Below, piece by piece: positions 1-5,644 of a DNA stretch of 5,766 nucleotides; position 1 is the first letter of the stretch; each line of letters starts with the position of its first letter. Both the position numbers and the translations under genes were made by a program. The stretch is from Candidatus Aenigmatarchaeota archaeon (GTDB lineage: Archaea; Aenigmatarchaeota; Aenigmatarchaeia; QMZP01): positions 1 through 5,766 of the forward strand of contig JAFCEM010000055.1 in assembly GCA_017609145.1 (NCBI GenBank), given 5' to 3'. Under the pieces are notes generated by a model. It did no database searches. It was not told the origin of the DNA and saw only the letters and a program-made list of their open reading frames with translations.

Positions 1-8
1 TAAACAAA

Positions 9-1022
9 TTATAAAAAATTCTCACCAAGTTCCTTCAAAAAGTCTCTCCGCTTCTCATAGTACTTTCTGACTCTTGAAAAAATCCCTATAAGCTCTTCAG
101 TGAGAGTGGCTTTCAAATCAGCAGGATGTAACTCCTTTTTCACAAAGGATTTGCTCATCTCTTCGAAACTATTAAACTCTATGTCCCCGCCGAATTTTTT
201 ATCCCTTTCGATTTTCATTTTCTCTCTTATAGGGAAAACAAGATATTGGCAAAGCTGTATTATAGGGTTATCTTCCAAATCACCTTCCGGACAATAAGCC
301 GCTCTTATTTTTTTCCTTATATCTTCTTCGGAGTCATGCACCTTTATATTAGAACTCTGTTCAGATGCGCTCATCTTTGTTCCAGGACCCTTTAGCGAGG
401 CTACAAGCGGTGTCATTACTTCCACTCTTGCTTTATACCCCATCATTGGCATATATTCTCTTGCAAAGGCGAGAATATGCCTCTGGTCTATACCACCAAA
501 TTGCATATCAACGCCTATATATTGCTCGTCTAGAGACTGCATTATAGGATAAATAAGTTCAGAAACCTTTGGGTTCTTCAGTCTGCAAACCTCAGAACTG
601 GCTCTTATGGCTCTTTTTACTGTTGCAAGCGTAGACATTTTAAGAACATCATGCATATAATCCTTTTTTAACTGAAAATCAGACCCCTTTAAGAATTTTG
701 GTCTCTCTTTCCATGGAAACCCAAGCTCAACGCATTTTCTGAAATATTCCGATCTTTTTTCAAGCTGATCCCAAGGCGCCTTTAAATCATCCAAAGCCGA
801 ATGTATATCAGCAATTAGGATTATATTTTTCATACCCGCCTTCTCAAAATCAAGCATTTTACCAAACGGTATAAGATAGCCCATGTGAAACGGTCCTGTC
901 ACAGTTATTCCTATGTACCCTGAAGGATGTACCTTTTTTCTGAGAATATCCCTTAGTTCACTTTCCCCCAGTATTTCGGCCGTATGCCTTTTTATCAAAT
1001 CAAATCTCCTTTCAATGTCCAT
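9..1022 (-). CDS. tyrS: Tyrosyl-tRNA synthetase (TyrRS), archaeal/eukaryotic type
   Basis: Cytoplasmic class I aminoacyl-tRNA synthetase that activates tyrosine with ATP and charges tRNA-Tyr. The 337 residues cover a Rossmann catalytic domain (about 30-225) and a short C-terminal anticodon-binding domain; the M. jannaschii enzyme has about 306. Visible motifs are the HIGH-type signature HMGY (46-49) and KMSAS (216-220), the counterpart of KMSKS. The tyrosine-pocket residues known from the M. jannaschii enzyme are kept: Tyr36, Tyr158, Gln162, Asp165 and Gln180. HPxD at 299-302 matches the loop that reads the anticodon base G34. The ATG start at 1022 is supported by TTTAAA about 25 nt upstream and by alignment of the N-terminus (MDIERR...LIKR). 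It is divergent from radB. Several stretches, such as LDDLKAPWDQLEKR (77-90), look more like eukaryotic TyrRS than like the Methanocaldococcus form. TrpRS is excluded by the Tyr/Asp pocket. The function is near certain. Confidence 0.97.
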   Translation of the reverse strand: MDIERRFDLIKRHTAEILGESELRDILRKKVHPSGYIGITVTGPFHMGYLIPFGKMLDFEKAGMKNIILIADIHSALDDLKAPWDQLEKRSEYFRKCVELGFPWKERPKFLKGSDFQLKKDYMHDVLKMSTLATVKRAIRASSEVCRLKNPKVSELIYPIMQSLDEQYIGVDMQFGGIDQRHILAFAREYMPMMGYKARVEVMTPLVASLKGPGTKMSASEQSSNIKVHDSEEDIRKKIRAAYCPEGDLEDNPIIQLCQYLVFPIREKMKIERDKKFGGDIEFNSFEEMSKSFVKKELHPADLKATLTEELIGIFSRVRKYYEKRRDFLKELGENFL

Positions 1023-1044
1023 AGTATCTTATTCAAACCGCTGA

Positions 1045-1057
1045 TTTAAATTTTAAG
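1045..1057 (-). promoter_or_regulatory. TATA element of tyrS
   Basis: TTTAAA at 1045-1050, extended by further T/A bases to 1056, is centred about 25 nt upstream of the tyrS ATG. No Shine-Dalgarno sequence lies between them. This is the usual archaeal TATA-to-start distance, so the transcript probably begins at or next to the start codon (leaderless). The element is nearly symmetric and could also fire rightward, but no gene start lies at the matching distance on that side. Confidence 0.6.
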
Positions 1058-1059
1058 AA

Positions 1060-1203
1060 CATTCTGTAAAGGTGCATGATTTTAATTTAATAATATGTTT
1101 TGGAGTGAGCTTAGACTTTCTGAAGAAGGCAGATGCATCCCTCATGCAAACGATGAATCCCTGCTTGCGCAGGGGGTTTTCGCCTCTTGTAAAAGGCCTC
1201 ATG
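1060..1203 (+). other. Structured spacer between tyrS and radB; possible small RNA
   Basis: No confident gene. A second T/A-rich element (TTTTAATTTAATAAT, 1080-1094) would place a rightward start near 1111. From there the sequence can fold into three consecutive small hairpins: TGCAT-CCCTC-ATGCA (1134-1148), CCCTGC-TTGC-GCAGGG (1159-1174) and GCCT...AGGC (1182-1197). AAAC (1148-1151) can pair with GTTT (1176-1179) around the second hairpin. Two rival readings exist. One is a short non-coding RNA of about 90 nt ending before the radB promoter. The other is a 46-codon ORF (1095-1235) overlapping the radB start. I could not match the sequence to C/D-box or H/ACA guide RNAs, tRNA, RNase P or SRP RNA. 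Confidence 0.3.
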
Positions 1204-1218
1204 TTTTAAATTTTAAAA
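1204..1218 (+). promoter_or_regulatory. TATA element of radB
   Basis: TTTTAAATTTTAAAA at 1204-1218 contains TTTAAA centred about 24.5 nt before the radB ATG. It is flanked to form an imperfect palindrome (GTTTTAA-ATT-TTAAAAC, 1203-1219). No ribosome-binding site lies between it and the start codon, so a leaderless radB mRNA is likely. Confidence 0.55.
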
Positions 1219-1231
1219 CAAAGATAATTGC

Positions 1232-1864
1232 ATGAGAGAAGTTGTCCTTCCTGAACCCCTCGGTTCAATACTGAGCAGGATTGAGCCAAAGGCATTGACC
1301 AATTTCTATGGGGAGCCGGGTGTTGGGAAAACCAACATATGCCTGCTTGCTGCACTGTCCTGCATCGAGAACGGCGGCAACGTGACATACATAGATACCG
1401 AAGGCGGTTTTTCAGTTGAGCGGCTGAAGCAGTTATGTCCGACCAAGTGGATGTCTGCCCTGAAGAGGATAAAGCTCCTTGAGCCAAAAAATTTCAGGGA
1501 ACAGGCCGCAGCAATAAAGTCAATCTCAGGAATGGAAACAGGCCTCGTGATTCTGGACTCTGCTGTTGCGCTTTACAGGCTTGAATATTGTGGACAAAAC
1601 GGCCATAACCAAAAAAATGAGATTATGAAAGCCAATAGGGAGCTCTCTAGGCAGGTTTCAGTGCTTTCAAACCTTTCCAGAGAAAAGGGCATACCCGTTA
1701 TAATAACAGCCCATATGTTCAGGAACTGGGAAACGGAAAAGACAGGAAAAATGTCCGAGAGAAAGGCAACCGTTATCAAACACAGGTCCATACCAGAGGG
1801 CGGCAACGTAAGGTTCATGATAACAAATAACGGGATAAAGCCGAGCGGCTTCAGGATATTCTGA
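1232..1864 (+). CDS. radB: DNA repair and recombination protein RadB
   Basis: RadB is the single-domain archaeal paralogue of RadA/Rad51. It binds DNA and ATP, has weak or no strand-exchange activity, and is thought to assist RadA filaments. The 210 residues show Walker A GEPGVGKT (27-34), a YIDTEGGF block (53-60) typical of RadA/RadB, Walker B LVILDS (105-110) and the C-terminal KHRSIPEG signature (183-190). The helix-hairpin-helix N-terminal domain of RadA is absent, as expected for RadB. The family is usually around 220-240 residues. Here the stretch between AHMF (160-163) and KHRS (183-186) looks shortened, and the usual GG...H segment of the L2 DNA-binding region and its following strand cannot be seen. 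The ATG start is supported by a TATA element about 24 nt upstream. KaiC-like ATPases are an alternative, but the C-terminal signature favours RadB. Confidence 0.9.
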   Translation: MREVVLPEPLGSILSRIEPKALTNFYGEPGVGKTNICLLAALSCIENGGNVTYIDTEGGFSVERLKQLCPTKWMSALKRIKLLEPKNFREQAAAIKSISGMETGLVILDSAVALYRLEYCGQNGHNQKNEIMKANRELSRQVSVLSNLSREKGIPVIITAHMFRNWETEKTGKMSERKATVIKHRSIPEGGNVRFMITNNGIKPSGFRIF

Positions 1865-1870
1865 TCTGCC

Positions 1871-1884
1871 AAAACCCTTTTAAG
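1871..1884 (+). promoter_or_regulatory. BRE/TATA element of the 51-residue membrane protein gene
   Basis: AAAACCCTTTTAAG joins a purine-rich BRE-like part to TTTTAA (1878-1883), centred about 25.5 nt before the ATG at 1906. The layout is like that of the porB promoter (AAAAGCTTTTAAA). It supports a separate leaderless transcript starting just after radB. Confidence 0.55.
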
Positions 1885-1905
1885 CAGGAAAAGACAACAT
1901 ATTCT

Positions 1906-2061
1906 ATGGAGTTCCCCCTCAAGGTTATTATAGTCGTAATGTTGTGCCTGATTGCGTTTCTGATATTTGCCTCTCTTATGGGTGGGTGGGGGAGCCAGAC
2001 GAATTCTATGGTTGAGGGGCTTTTCAATTTCTTCCACGGTTTGTTCGGTGGAGGCGGATAA
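1906..2061 (+). CDS. Small single-pass membrane protein, 51 aa, function unknown
   Basis: An uncalled short gene between radB and porB. The 51-residue product starts MEFPLK, then has one strongly hydrophobic segment (about residues 7-25) ending in MGGWGS. A polar linker (QTNS) follows, then an aromatic, amphipathic tail (about 35-47) ending in four glycines. There is no charged pilin-type cleavage site and no lipobox, so it looks like a membrane-anchored peptide rather than a secreted protein or pilin. A well-placed TATA element about 25 nt before the ATG, the clear transmembrane profile and termination 60 bp before the porB start argue that it is a real gene. It does not overlap a neighbour and fills most of the 257-bp gap. 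I do not recognise a family. Its position does not reveal a partner, since radB, porB and this gene appear to have separate promoters. Confidence 0.7.
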   Translation: MEFPLKVIIVVMLCLIAFLIFASLMGGWGSQTNSMVEGLFNFFHGLFGGGG

Positions 2062-2085
2062 CAGCCAATTAACGTTCTAGGTTTC

Positions 2086-2099
2086 AAAAGCTTTTAAAG
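2086..2099 (+). promoter_or_regulatory. BRE/TATA element of porB
   Basis: AAAAGCTTTTAAAG: a BRE-like AAAAGC followed by TTTTAAA (2092-2098), centred about 26.5 nt before the porB ATG at 2122. The pyrimidine-rich stretch before the ATG has no Shine-Dalgarno sequence, consistent with a leaderless mRNA. The same AAAAGCTTTTA core recurs at the distal trmB promoter. No copy of the ATCACT/AGTGAT hexamer found near trmB lies here. Confidence 0.65.
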
Positions 2100-2121
2100 A
2101 CTTTGTGCTTAACTCTCTTCT

Positions 2122-3018
2122 ATGACAGGAGATACTGTTTCTGAAGAGAAAAAATTAATTTCGCCCGGGCACAGCATGTGTTCAGGTTGCGGCGTTGCTA
2201 TAGCAGTTAACCTTATATCAAGAGCATGCCCAAAAGATGTCATAGTTTCTTCCGCAACTGGTTGTCTTGAGGTTACCACTACAGCATACCCTTTGAATGC
2301 CTGGAATGCACCGTTCATTCACTGTGCATTCGAGACCGCATCCTCGGTTGCGTCGGGTATAGAAGCGGCAATAAAAAAAATCGGGAAAAAGTGGAAGGTC
2401 ATGGCAATCGCTGGTGACGGGGGGACATTTGATATTGGTTTTCAGGCACTATCGGGCATGCTTGAAAGGGGGCACAATATAACACAGATTTGCATAGACA
2501 ACGAATGCTATGCAAACACCGGTGTCCAGCGGTCGGGCGCTACACCTTACGGTGCATGGACAACAACATCACCTGTAGGTGAGTTTTCAATCGGAAAGGA
2601 TAAGCAGAAAAAGCCGATAGCTGAAATAGCGGCCGCACACAAGATACCCTACGTTGCAACAGCATCAATTGCCTATCCACCTGACCTCATAACCAAGGTA
2701 AAGAAGGCTTTCGAGAAGCAGCCCTCGTTCGTCCATATTCACTGTCCCTGCCCGACCGGATGGAAATTTGACAGCTCAAACACAATTAATATAGCGAGAA
2801 AGGCGGTGGAAACGGGCATGTGGGTGCTTTATGAGATAGAAGACGGCAGGATGAGAATAACAAGAAGAGCGCCTGAGCGGGTTCCCGTAAAAGAATACCT
2901 GGAGCTTCAGGGAAGATTCAAGCACCTGAAACCCGAACACGTAAAGATTATCCAGGAATACAGCGATTCCGAATATAACAGGCTGGAGAAAATAGAAAAA
3001 TCGGGTATCGTGTATTAG
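2122..3018 (+). CDS. porB: Pyruvate/2-oxoacid:ferredoxin oxidoreductase, beta subunit
   Basis: Beta chain of the cytoplasmic ferredoxin-dependent 2-oxoacid oxidoreductase. It carries thiamine diphosphate and one 4Fe-4S cluster, and with the alpha, gamma and delta chains interconverts pyruvate + CoA and acetyl-CoA + CO2 with ferredoxin. The 298 residues match the usual length of about 300. Visible are the cluster cysteines in GHSMCSGCG (Cys20, Cys23), TGCLEV (Cys48) and the HCPCPTGW block (Cys208/Cys210). The ThDP-Mg motif runs from GDGGTFDIG (98-106) to ANTG (131-134), followed by the typical QRSGATP...TTTSP segment (136-150). Substrate cannot be fixed from the beta chain alone: pyruvate is most likely, while 2-oxoisovalerate is possible. 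The gene stands alone. In many archaea porB follows porA, but here radB and a small membrane protein lie upstream and a convergent regulator downstream, so the other subunits must be encoded elsewhere. Confidence 0.92.
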   Translation: MTGDTVSEEKKLISPGHSMCSGCGVAIAVNLISRACPKDVIVSSATGCLEVTTTAYPLNAWNAPFIHCAFETASSVASGIEAAIKKIGKKWKVMAIAGDGGTFDIGFQALSGMLERGHNITQICIDNECYANTGVQRSGATPYGAWTTTSPVGEFSIGKDKQKKPIAEIAAAHKIPYVATASIAYPPDLITKVKKAFEKQPSFVHIHCPCPTGWKFDSSNTINIARKAVETGMWVLYEIEDGRMRITRRAPERVPVKEYLELQGRFKHLKPEHVKIIQEYSDSEYNRLEKIEKSGIVY

Positions 3019-3824
3019 ACCTTAACTGGTTTTGCTGATGCCCAAGCTTTTTCGAACATTGTCTTAATCATGTTCTCGGCGACGTGTGGTGAGTTTGTCC
3101 AGAAAGCAACTTCCTGTGTTTCATGAGTGTCTTTGTCATCTGTGAGGCCCATCATTATATCTCTACTGTCTATATTGTACATCCTGCCGGGCGCATCACC
3201 ATTCCTTACATCGGCAATTTCGGATAATGCCCTGACAGCAGACTCGTTGCCTGATGGTACGAGTATCCTTAATTTGATACCATTCTTGCTTATTTTCTTA
3301 AGTAACCTGAAATGGTTGGAGTAAAGATTATCAACCCCCCTGCTGGTTGTCATTATGTCTATATGGTCCTTTGCATTCCTGAACAATGAATTCATCTGCC
3401 TGTTTATTATGTCCTTTCCCTTGAATGTCCCTGTAAATTCAGACGGCTGAACGAGATTGAATCCCTGCCTGTAAATCCTTTCAAGTTCATTTAGGGAGGA
3501 TGAATTCTTGAGGGTGTTGACCCTCTCTATCATCGTCTTGTATTTGTTCTCAAAAACCTTCTTTGTCCTTTCCAGAGCATCTGATGGCTTGAGTGCAACA
3601 TATCTTATTGGCTTAGATGGCTGTATAATGACAAAACCTTTTTCAGCAAGCGATTCCAGAACATCATAGCTTCTTGATCTCGGCACGCCAGCAATCTCAG
3701 AGACCTCTGCGGCCGTGGCTATACCCTTTGCTAAAAGGGCTACAAAAATCTTTCTTTCATACAGGTTAAGTCCGATGCTTTTCAATGCATCAAGCACTTC
3801 TATACTCACTACCATCGTCATCAC
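3015..3824 (-). CDS. TrmB-family transcriptional regulator
   Basis: DNA-binding regulator of up to 269 residues. The N-terminal winged helix (about 10-80) includes a TrmB-type recognition helix VPRSRSYDVLESL (47-59) and a wing ending in RYVALKP (74-80). A charged, probably coiled linker (about 82-120) follows. The C-terminal PLD-like TrmB effector domain (about 130-262) has FKGKDIINRQ, then GIKLRILVPSG (182-192) and a closing helix EKAWAS. The length resembles short members such as TrmBL2 (about 264) rather than TrmB proper (about 340), so the separate sugar-binding part is missing. Possible starts are GTG 3824, ATG 3821 and ATG 3815. A TATA element 25-26 nt upstream of 3824 favours GTG 3824, or ATG 3821 with a 3-nt leader. 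The gene overlaps porB tail to tail by 4 bp. Repeated ATCACT/AGTGAT sites around its promoter suggest autoregulation. Its ligand is unknown; sugar sensing is only a family tendency. Confidence 0.88.
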   Translation of the reverse strand: MMTMVVSIEVLDALKSIGLNLYERKIFVALLAKGIATAAEVSEIAGVPRSRSYDVLESLAEKGFVIIQPSKPIRYVALKPSDALERTKKVFENKYKTMIERVNTLKNSSSLNELERIYRQGFNLVQPSEFTGTFKGKDIINRQMNSLFRNAKDHIDIMTTSRGVDNLYSNHFRLLKKISKNGIKLRILVPSGNESAVRALSEIADVRNGDAPGRMYNIDSRDIMMGLTDDKDTHETQEVAFWTNSPHVAENMIKTMFEKAWASAKPVKV

Positions 3825-3825
3825 T
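3820..3825. promoter_or_regulatory. Isolated ATCACT half-site over the trmB start
   Basis: ATCACT on the plus strand, read AGTGAT on the trmB strand, covers the GTG/ATG start region of trmB. It is one of four copies of this hexamer within 98 bp. It may be partly forced by the start codons, so it is the weakest of the four as an operator half-site. Confidence 0.3.
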
Positions 3826-3845
3826 AAACCTTAATTAAACTTTGG

Positions 3846-3855
3846 GTTTAAAAAT
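3846..3855 (-). promoter_or_regulatory. Proximal TATA element of trmB
   Basis: On the minus strand this reads ATTTTTAAAC. The TTTAAA core (3847-3852) is centred about 25.5 nt before GTG 3824 and 28.5 nt before ATG 3821. The spacing matches the other leaderless promoters in the window and is the main argument for the upstream start. Confidence 0.5.
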
Positions 3856-3856
3856 C

Positions 3857-3871
3857 TATCGTTCAGTGATT
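3857..3871. promoter_or_regulatory. Imperfect second operator-like site of trmB
   Basis: TATCGT-TCA-GTGATT is a degenerate version of the palindrome at 3901-3918, with a perfect AGTGAT half (3865-3870) and a weaker left half. It lies between the distal TATA element and the transcription start that element would give (about 3863), a position where a bound regulator would block RNA polymerase. Confidence 0.4.
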
Positions 3872-3882
3872 AAAATTGACAG

Positions 3883-3895
3883 AAAAATATAAAAG
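3883..3895 (-). promoter_or_regulatory. Distal TATA element of trmB
   Basis: On the minus strand this reads CTTTTATATTTTT, a near-ideal archaeal TATA box preceded by AAAAG. It predicts a start near 3863 and a leader of about 40 nt on the trmB mRNA. The leader contains AAGG a few bases before the GTG/ATG starts, a weak ribosome-binding candidate. The 9-mer TTTATATTT is identical to the element between lig and flpA. Confidence 0.5.
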
Positions 3896-3900
3896 CTTTT

Positions 3901-3918
3901 TATCACTCTTAAGTGATT
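3901..3918. promoter_or_regulatory. Palindromic operator TATCAC-N6-GTGATT upstream of trmB
   Basis: A perfect inverted repeat, ATCACT (3902-3907) and AGTGAT (3912-3917), separated by 4 nt. It lies just past the lig stop codon and 6 bp upstream of the distal trmB TATA box. The TrmB-family regulator TrmBL1/Tgr of Thermococcales recognises TATCAC-N5-GTGATA, so the half-sites fit except for one spacer base and one edge base. A site just upstream of BRE/TATA is the activating layout in that system. Alternatively, in the lig transcript it forms a hairpin followed by T-rich sequence and may act in termination. Both roles are possible. Confidence 0.55.
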
Positions 3919-3919
3919 C

Positions 3920-5623
3920 TTAAAAACGTGTTCCACGCTGCTGTTTGTATAGTCTGGCAATCTTTTTTGTACTGTCAACCTCATCAATACCTTTGTCGGG
4001 TCTCATGCAAATCACGCGCGGAAATCTGAGCGCAAACCCGGAACCATAATTTGGACTCTTCTGTATTTCCTCGTATGCGACCTCAACCACTATTTTTGGT
4101 TTTATACTCACTTGGTTTCCCTTCTGGTTCTCTATGTGGGGCTTTAATAGCTTTGTCAGCTTCTTGAATGTAACCCCTTCCTTACTTTTTTCCTTGATTC
4201 CTGTTCCTATCATCCCGCACTCAAGGAAATCATCGCCGCTGCGGCAGCCAAGCATAAAAGAACCGAACCACCCTGTTCTTTTCCCGGTACCCCATGTTGC
4301 ACCGATTATCACCAGGTCAAGATTCTCCATAACCGGCTTCACCTTGAGCCAGTACCCTACCCTTCTGCCGGGCTGATATTTGGCATCAAGATTCTTTACC
4401 ATTAGCCCTTCCTGACTGGCATCAAGCGCCTCCTGGTAGAACTTCTTTATCTTCTTGATGTCTTTCGTCCTTAGTTGTTTGGCAAGCTGGAATTTTCCTT
4501 TTGACTCTTTAACAGACTCTTCAAGAATCTTTCTTCTGAACTCCATTGGCTTGTCAAAAAACACTTCGCCATTCAGATAGACTATATCAAACAAATTCAC
4601 TTCAATTGGAATTTCTTTTACCATCTTTTCGATGTTATACTTTCTCTTTATCCTCTGCGAAAGTATCTGGAATGGCATCGGCTTTCCGCTTTTTTTGTTC
4701 TTGGCAATTATTTCCCCCTCGACAATACAATCATCCGGTTCGATGTGTTTTCTTGCAAGCTCGACTAGTTCAGGGAACTGTTTCGTTATGTTTTCCAGTC
4801 TCCTTGTAAATAACCATATTTCAGAGCCTTTTTTGTGTATTATAACGCGGGCACCATCATACTTGTACTCGAAAACAGGCCTCTCGAATTTCTCAATGGC
4901 TTCCTCGAGCCCTTTCGACCTTTCCGCAAGAAGTACATGGTAAGGCTTGCCCAATTCGAGACTCACAGCTCTGATCCCCTTTATACCCTTGTTCTTTGCT
5001 ATTGTGGCAATCTCGCCATAGTCTGGCATGAGGAACCATGCCCATTCAACTGCGCTTACGGCAGCCTTTGTATCCTCCTTTGAAAGGAATGCTCTTGCTA
5101 TTGCATCCCTCAATATTCCATGTGCAACACCAATCCTAAGGTCACCGATAACAGTCCTGATTATGTATTTTGCTTCTTTTGGCTTTGCCGCAGCCATGAG
5201 TTCTGACACAAGCTTGAACTTCCTGTCCTGCGAACCCTTACCCTCAATACTTGCAAGCCTCTGAAGGTTCTCAAAAACAATATCAACCGTTAGATGTTTT
5301 TTGAACAGTGTCCTCTGCTTCCTTTTTTCTGTAAGCTCCTCCGCGACAAGGCCAAAATCCCCTTTCTTCCTGAAAAGCCTTGAGACATCCTTCTCAGGGA
5401 ATCCCGTGGAGATTGCTATTATTTTTGCTGCCATTTTTGATGCTATTCCTATCTCCTTCTCACTCCACGACGGGAATACCCTGCCCTGCAGAAGAAGCGT
5501 AACTTTGGGGAGAATCTCGGTTTTTGTTTCTTTGAGAATATTAGCAACAGCCTCAATTTTTTTCAGTCTTGCAGAGGTTTTTTCAAGTTCTTCATACAAA
5601 CCGACAAGCTTGGAATAATCCAT
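3920..5623 (-). CDS. lig: ATP-dependent DNA ligase, archaeal replicative type
   Basis: Joins nicks between Okazaki fragments and in repair, using ATP to adenylate its lysine. From ATG 5623 it has 567 residues, close to the roughly 560 of euryarchaeal ligases. In order it has an N-terminal helical DNA-binding domain (about 1-220), the adenylation domain with motif I KYDG (Lys254), RLENIT (275-280), VEGEI (301-305), LFDIVY (344-349), EGLMVK (405-410) and WLKVK (425-429), and an OB-fold domain ending with RFPRV (533-537). QRTLF at 103-107 sits where the P. furiosus ligase has its PCNA-binding motif. A TTG 33 nt upstream would add 11 residues, but they would translate the TATA region, so ATG 5623 is preferred. 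It is divergent from flpA and shares a 50-bp spacer with it. All catalytic motifs are intact. Confidence 0.96.
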   Translation of the reverse strand: MDYSKLVGLYEELEKTSARLKKIEAVANILKETKTEILPKVTLLLQGRVFPSWSEKEIGIASKMAAKIIAISTGFPEKDVSRLFRKKGDFGLVAEELTEKRKQRTLFKKHLTVDIVFENLQRLASIEGKGSQDRKFKLVSELMAAAKPKEAKYIIRTVIGDLRIGVAHGILRDAIARAFLSKEDTKAAVSAVEWAWFLMPDYGEIATIAKNKGIKGIRAVSLELGKPYHVLLAERSKGLEEAIEKFERPVFEYKYDGARVIIHKKGSEIWLFTRRLENITKQFPELVELARKHIEPDDCIVEGEIIAKNKKSGKPMPFQILSQRIKRKYNIEKMVKEIPIEVNLFDIVYLNGEVFFDKPMEFRRKILEESVKESKGKFQLAKQLRTKDIKKIKKFYQEALDASQEGLMVKNLDAKYQPGRRVGYWLKVKPVMENLDLVIIGATWGTGKRTGWFGSFMLGCRSGDDFLECGMIGTGIKEKSKEGVTFKKLTKLLKPHIENQKGNQVSIKPKIVVEVAYEEIQKSPNYGSGFALRFPRVICMRPDKGIDEVDSTKKIARLYKQQRGTRF

Positions 5624-5644
5624 GTTTATATTTTTACGAGTTTC

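Noticed and set aside
1072..1160. C/D-box guide RNA in the tyrS-radB spacer
   Set aside because: A CTGA (1120-1123) and a degenerate C-like ACGATGA (1150-1156) are present, but the order and spacing do not fit C-D'-C'-D architecture.
1206..1487. Minus-strand ORF opposite radB
   Set aside because: It lies antisense to well-supported radB coding sequence, has no promoter signal and a composition rich in Ser, Cys, Gln and Arg without recognisable domains.
1573..2087. Two overlapping minus-strand ORFs across the radB end and the small membrane gene
   Set aside because: They are antisense shadows without domain features; the plus strand explains the same DNA better.
3902..3917. Palindrome after lig as only a transcription terminator
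   Set aside because: It can form a hairpin followed by T-rich sequence, but the repeated half-sites near trmB and the match to a TrmB-family motif make an operator at least as likely; termination is kept only as an alternative.
4134..5618. Several plus-strand ORFs inside lig
   Set aside because: All are opposite a ligase gene with intact catalytic motifs and show low-complexity, Ser/Phe/Leu-rich translations typical of antisense frames.
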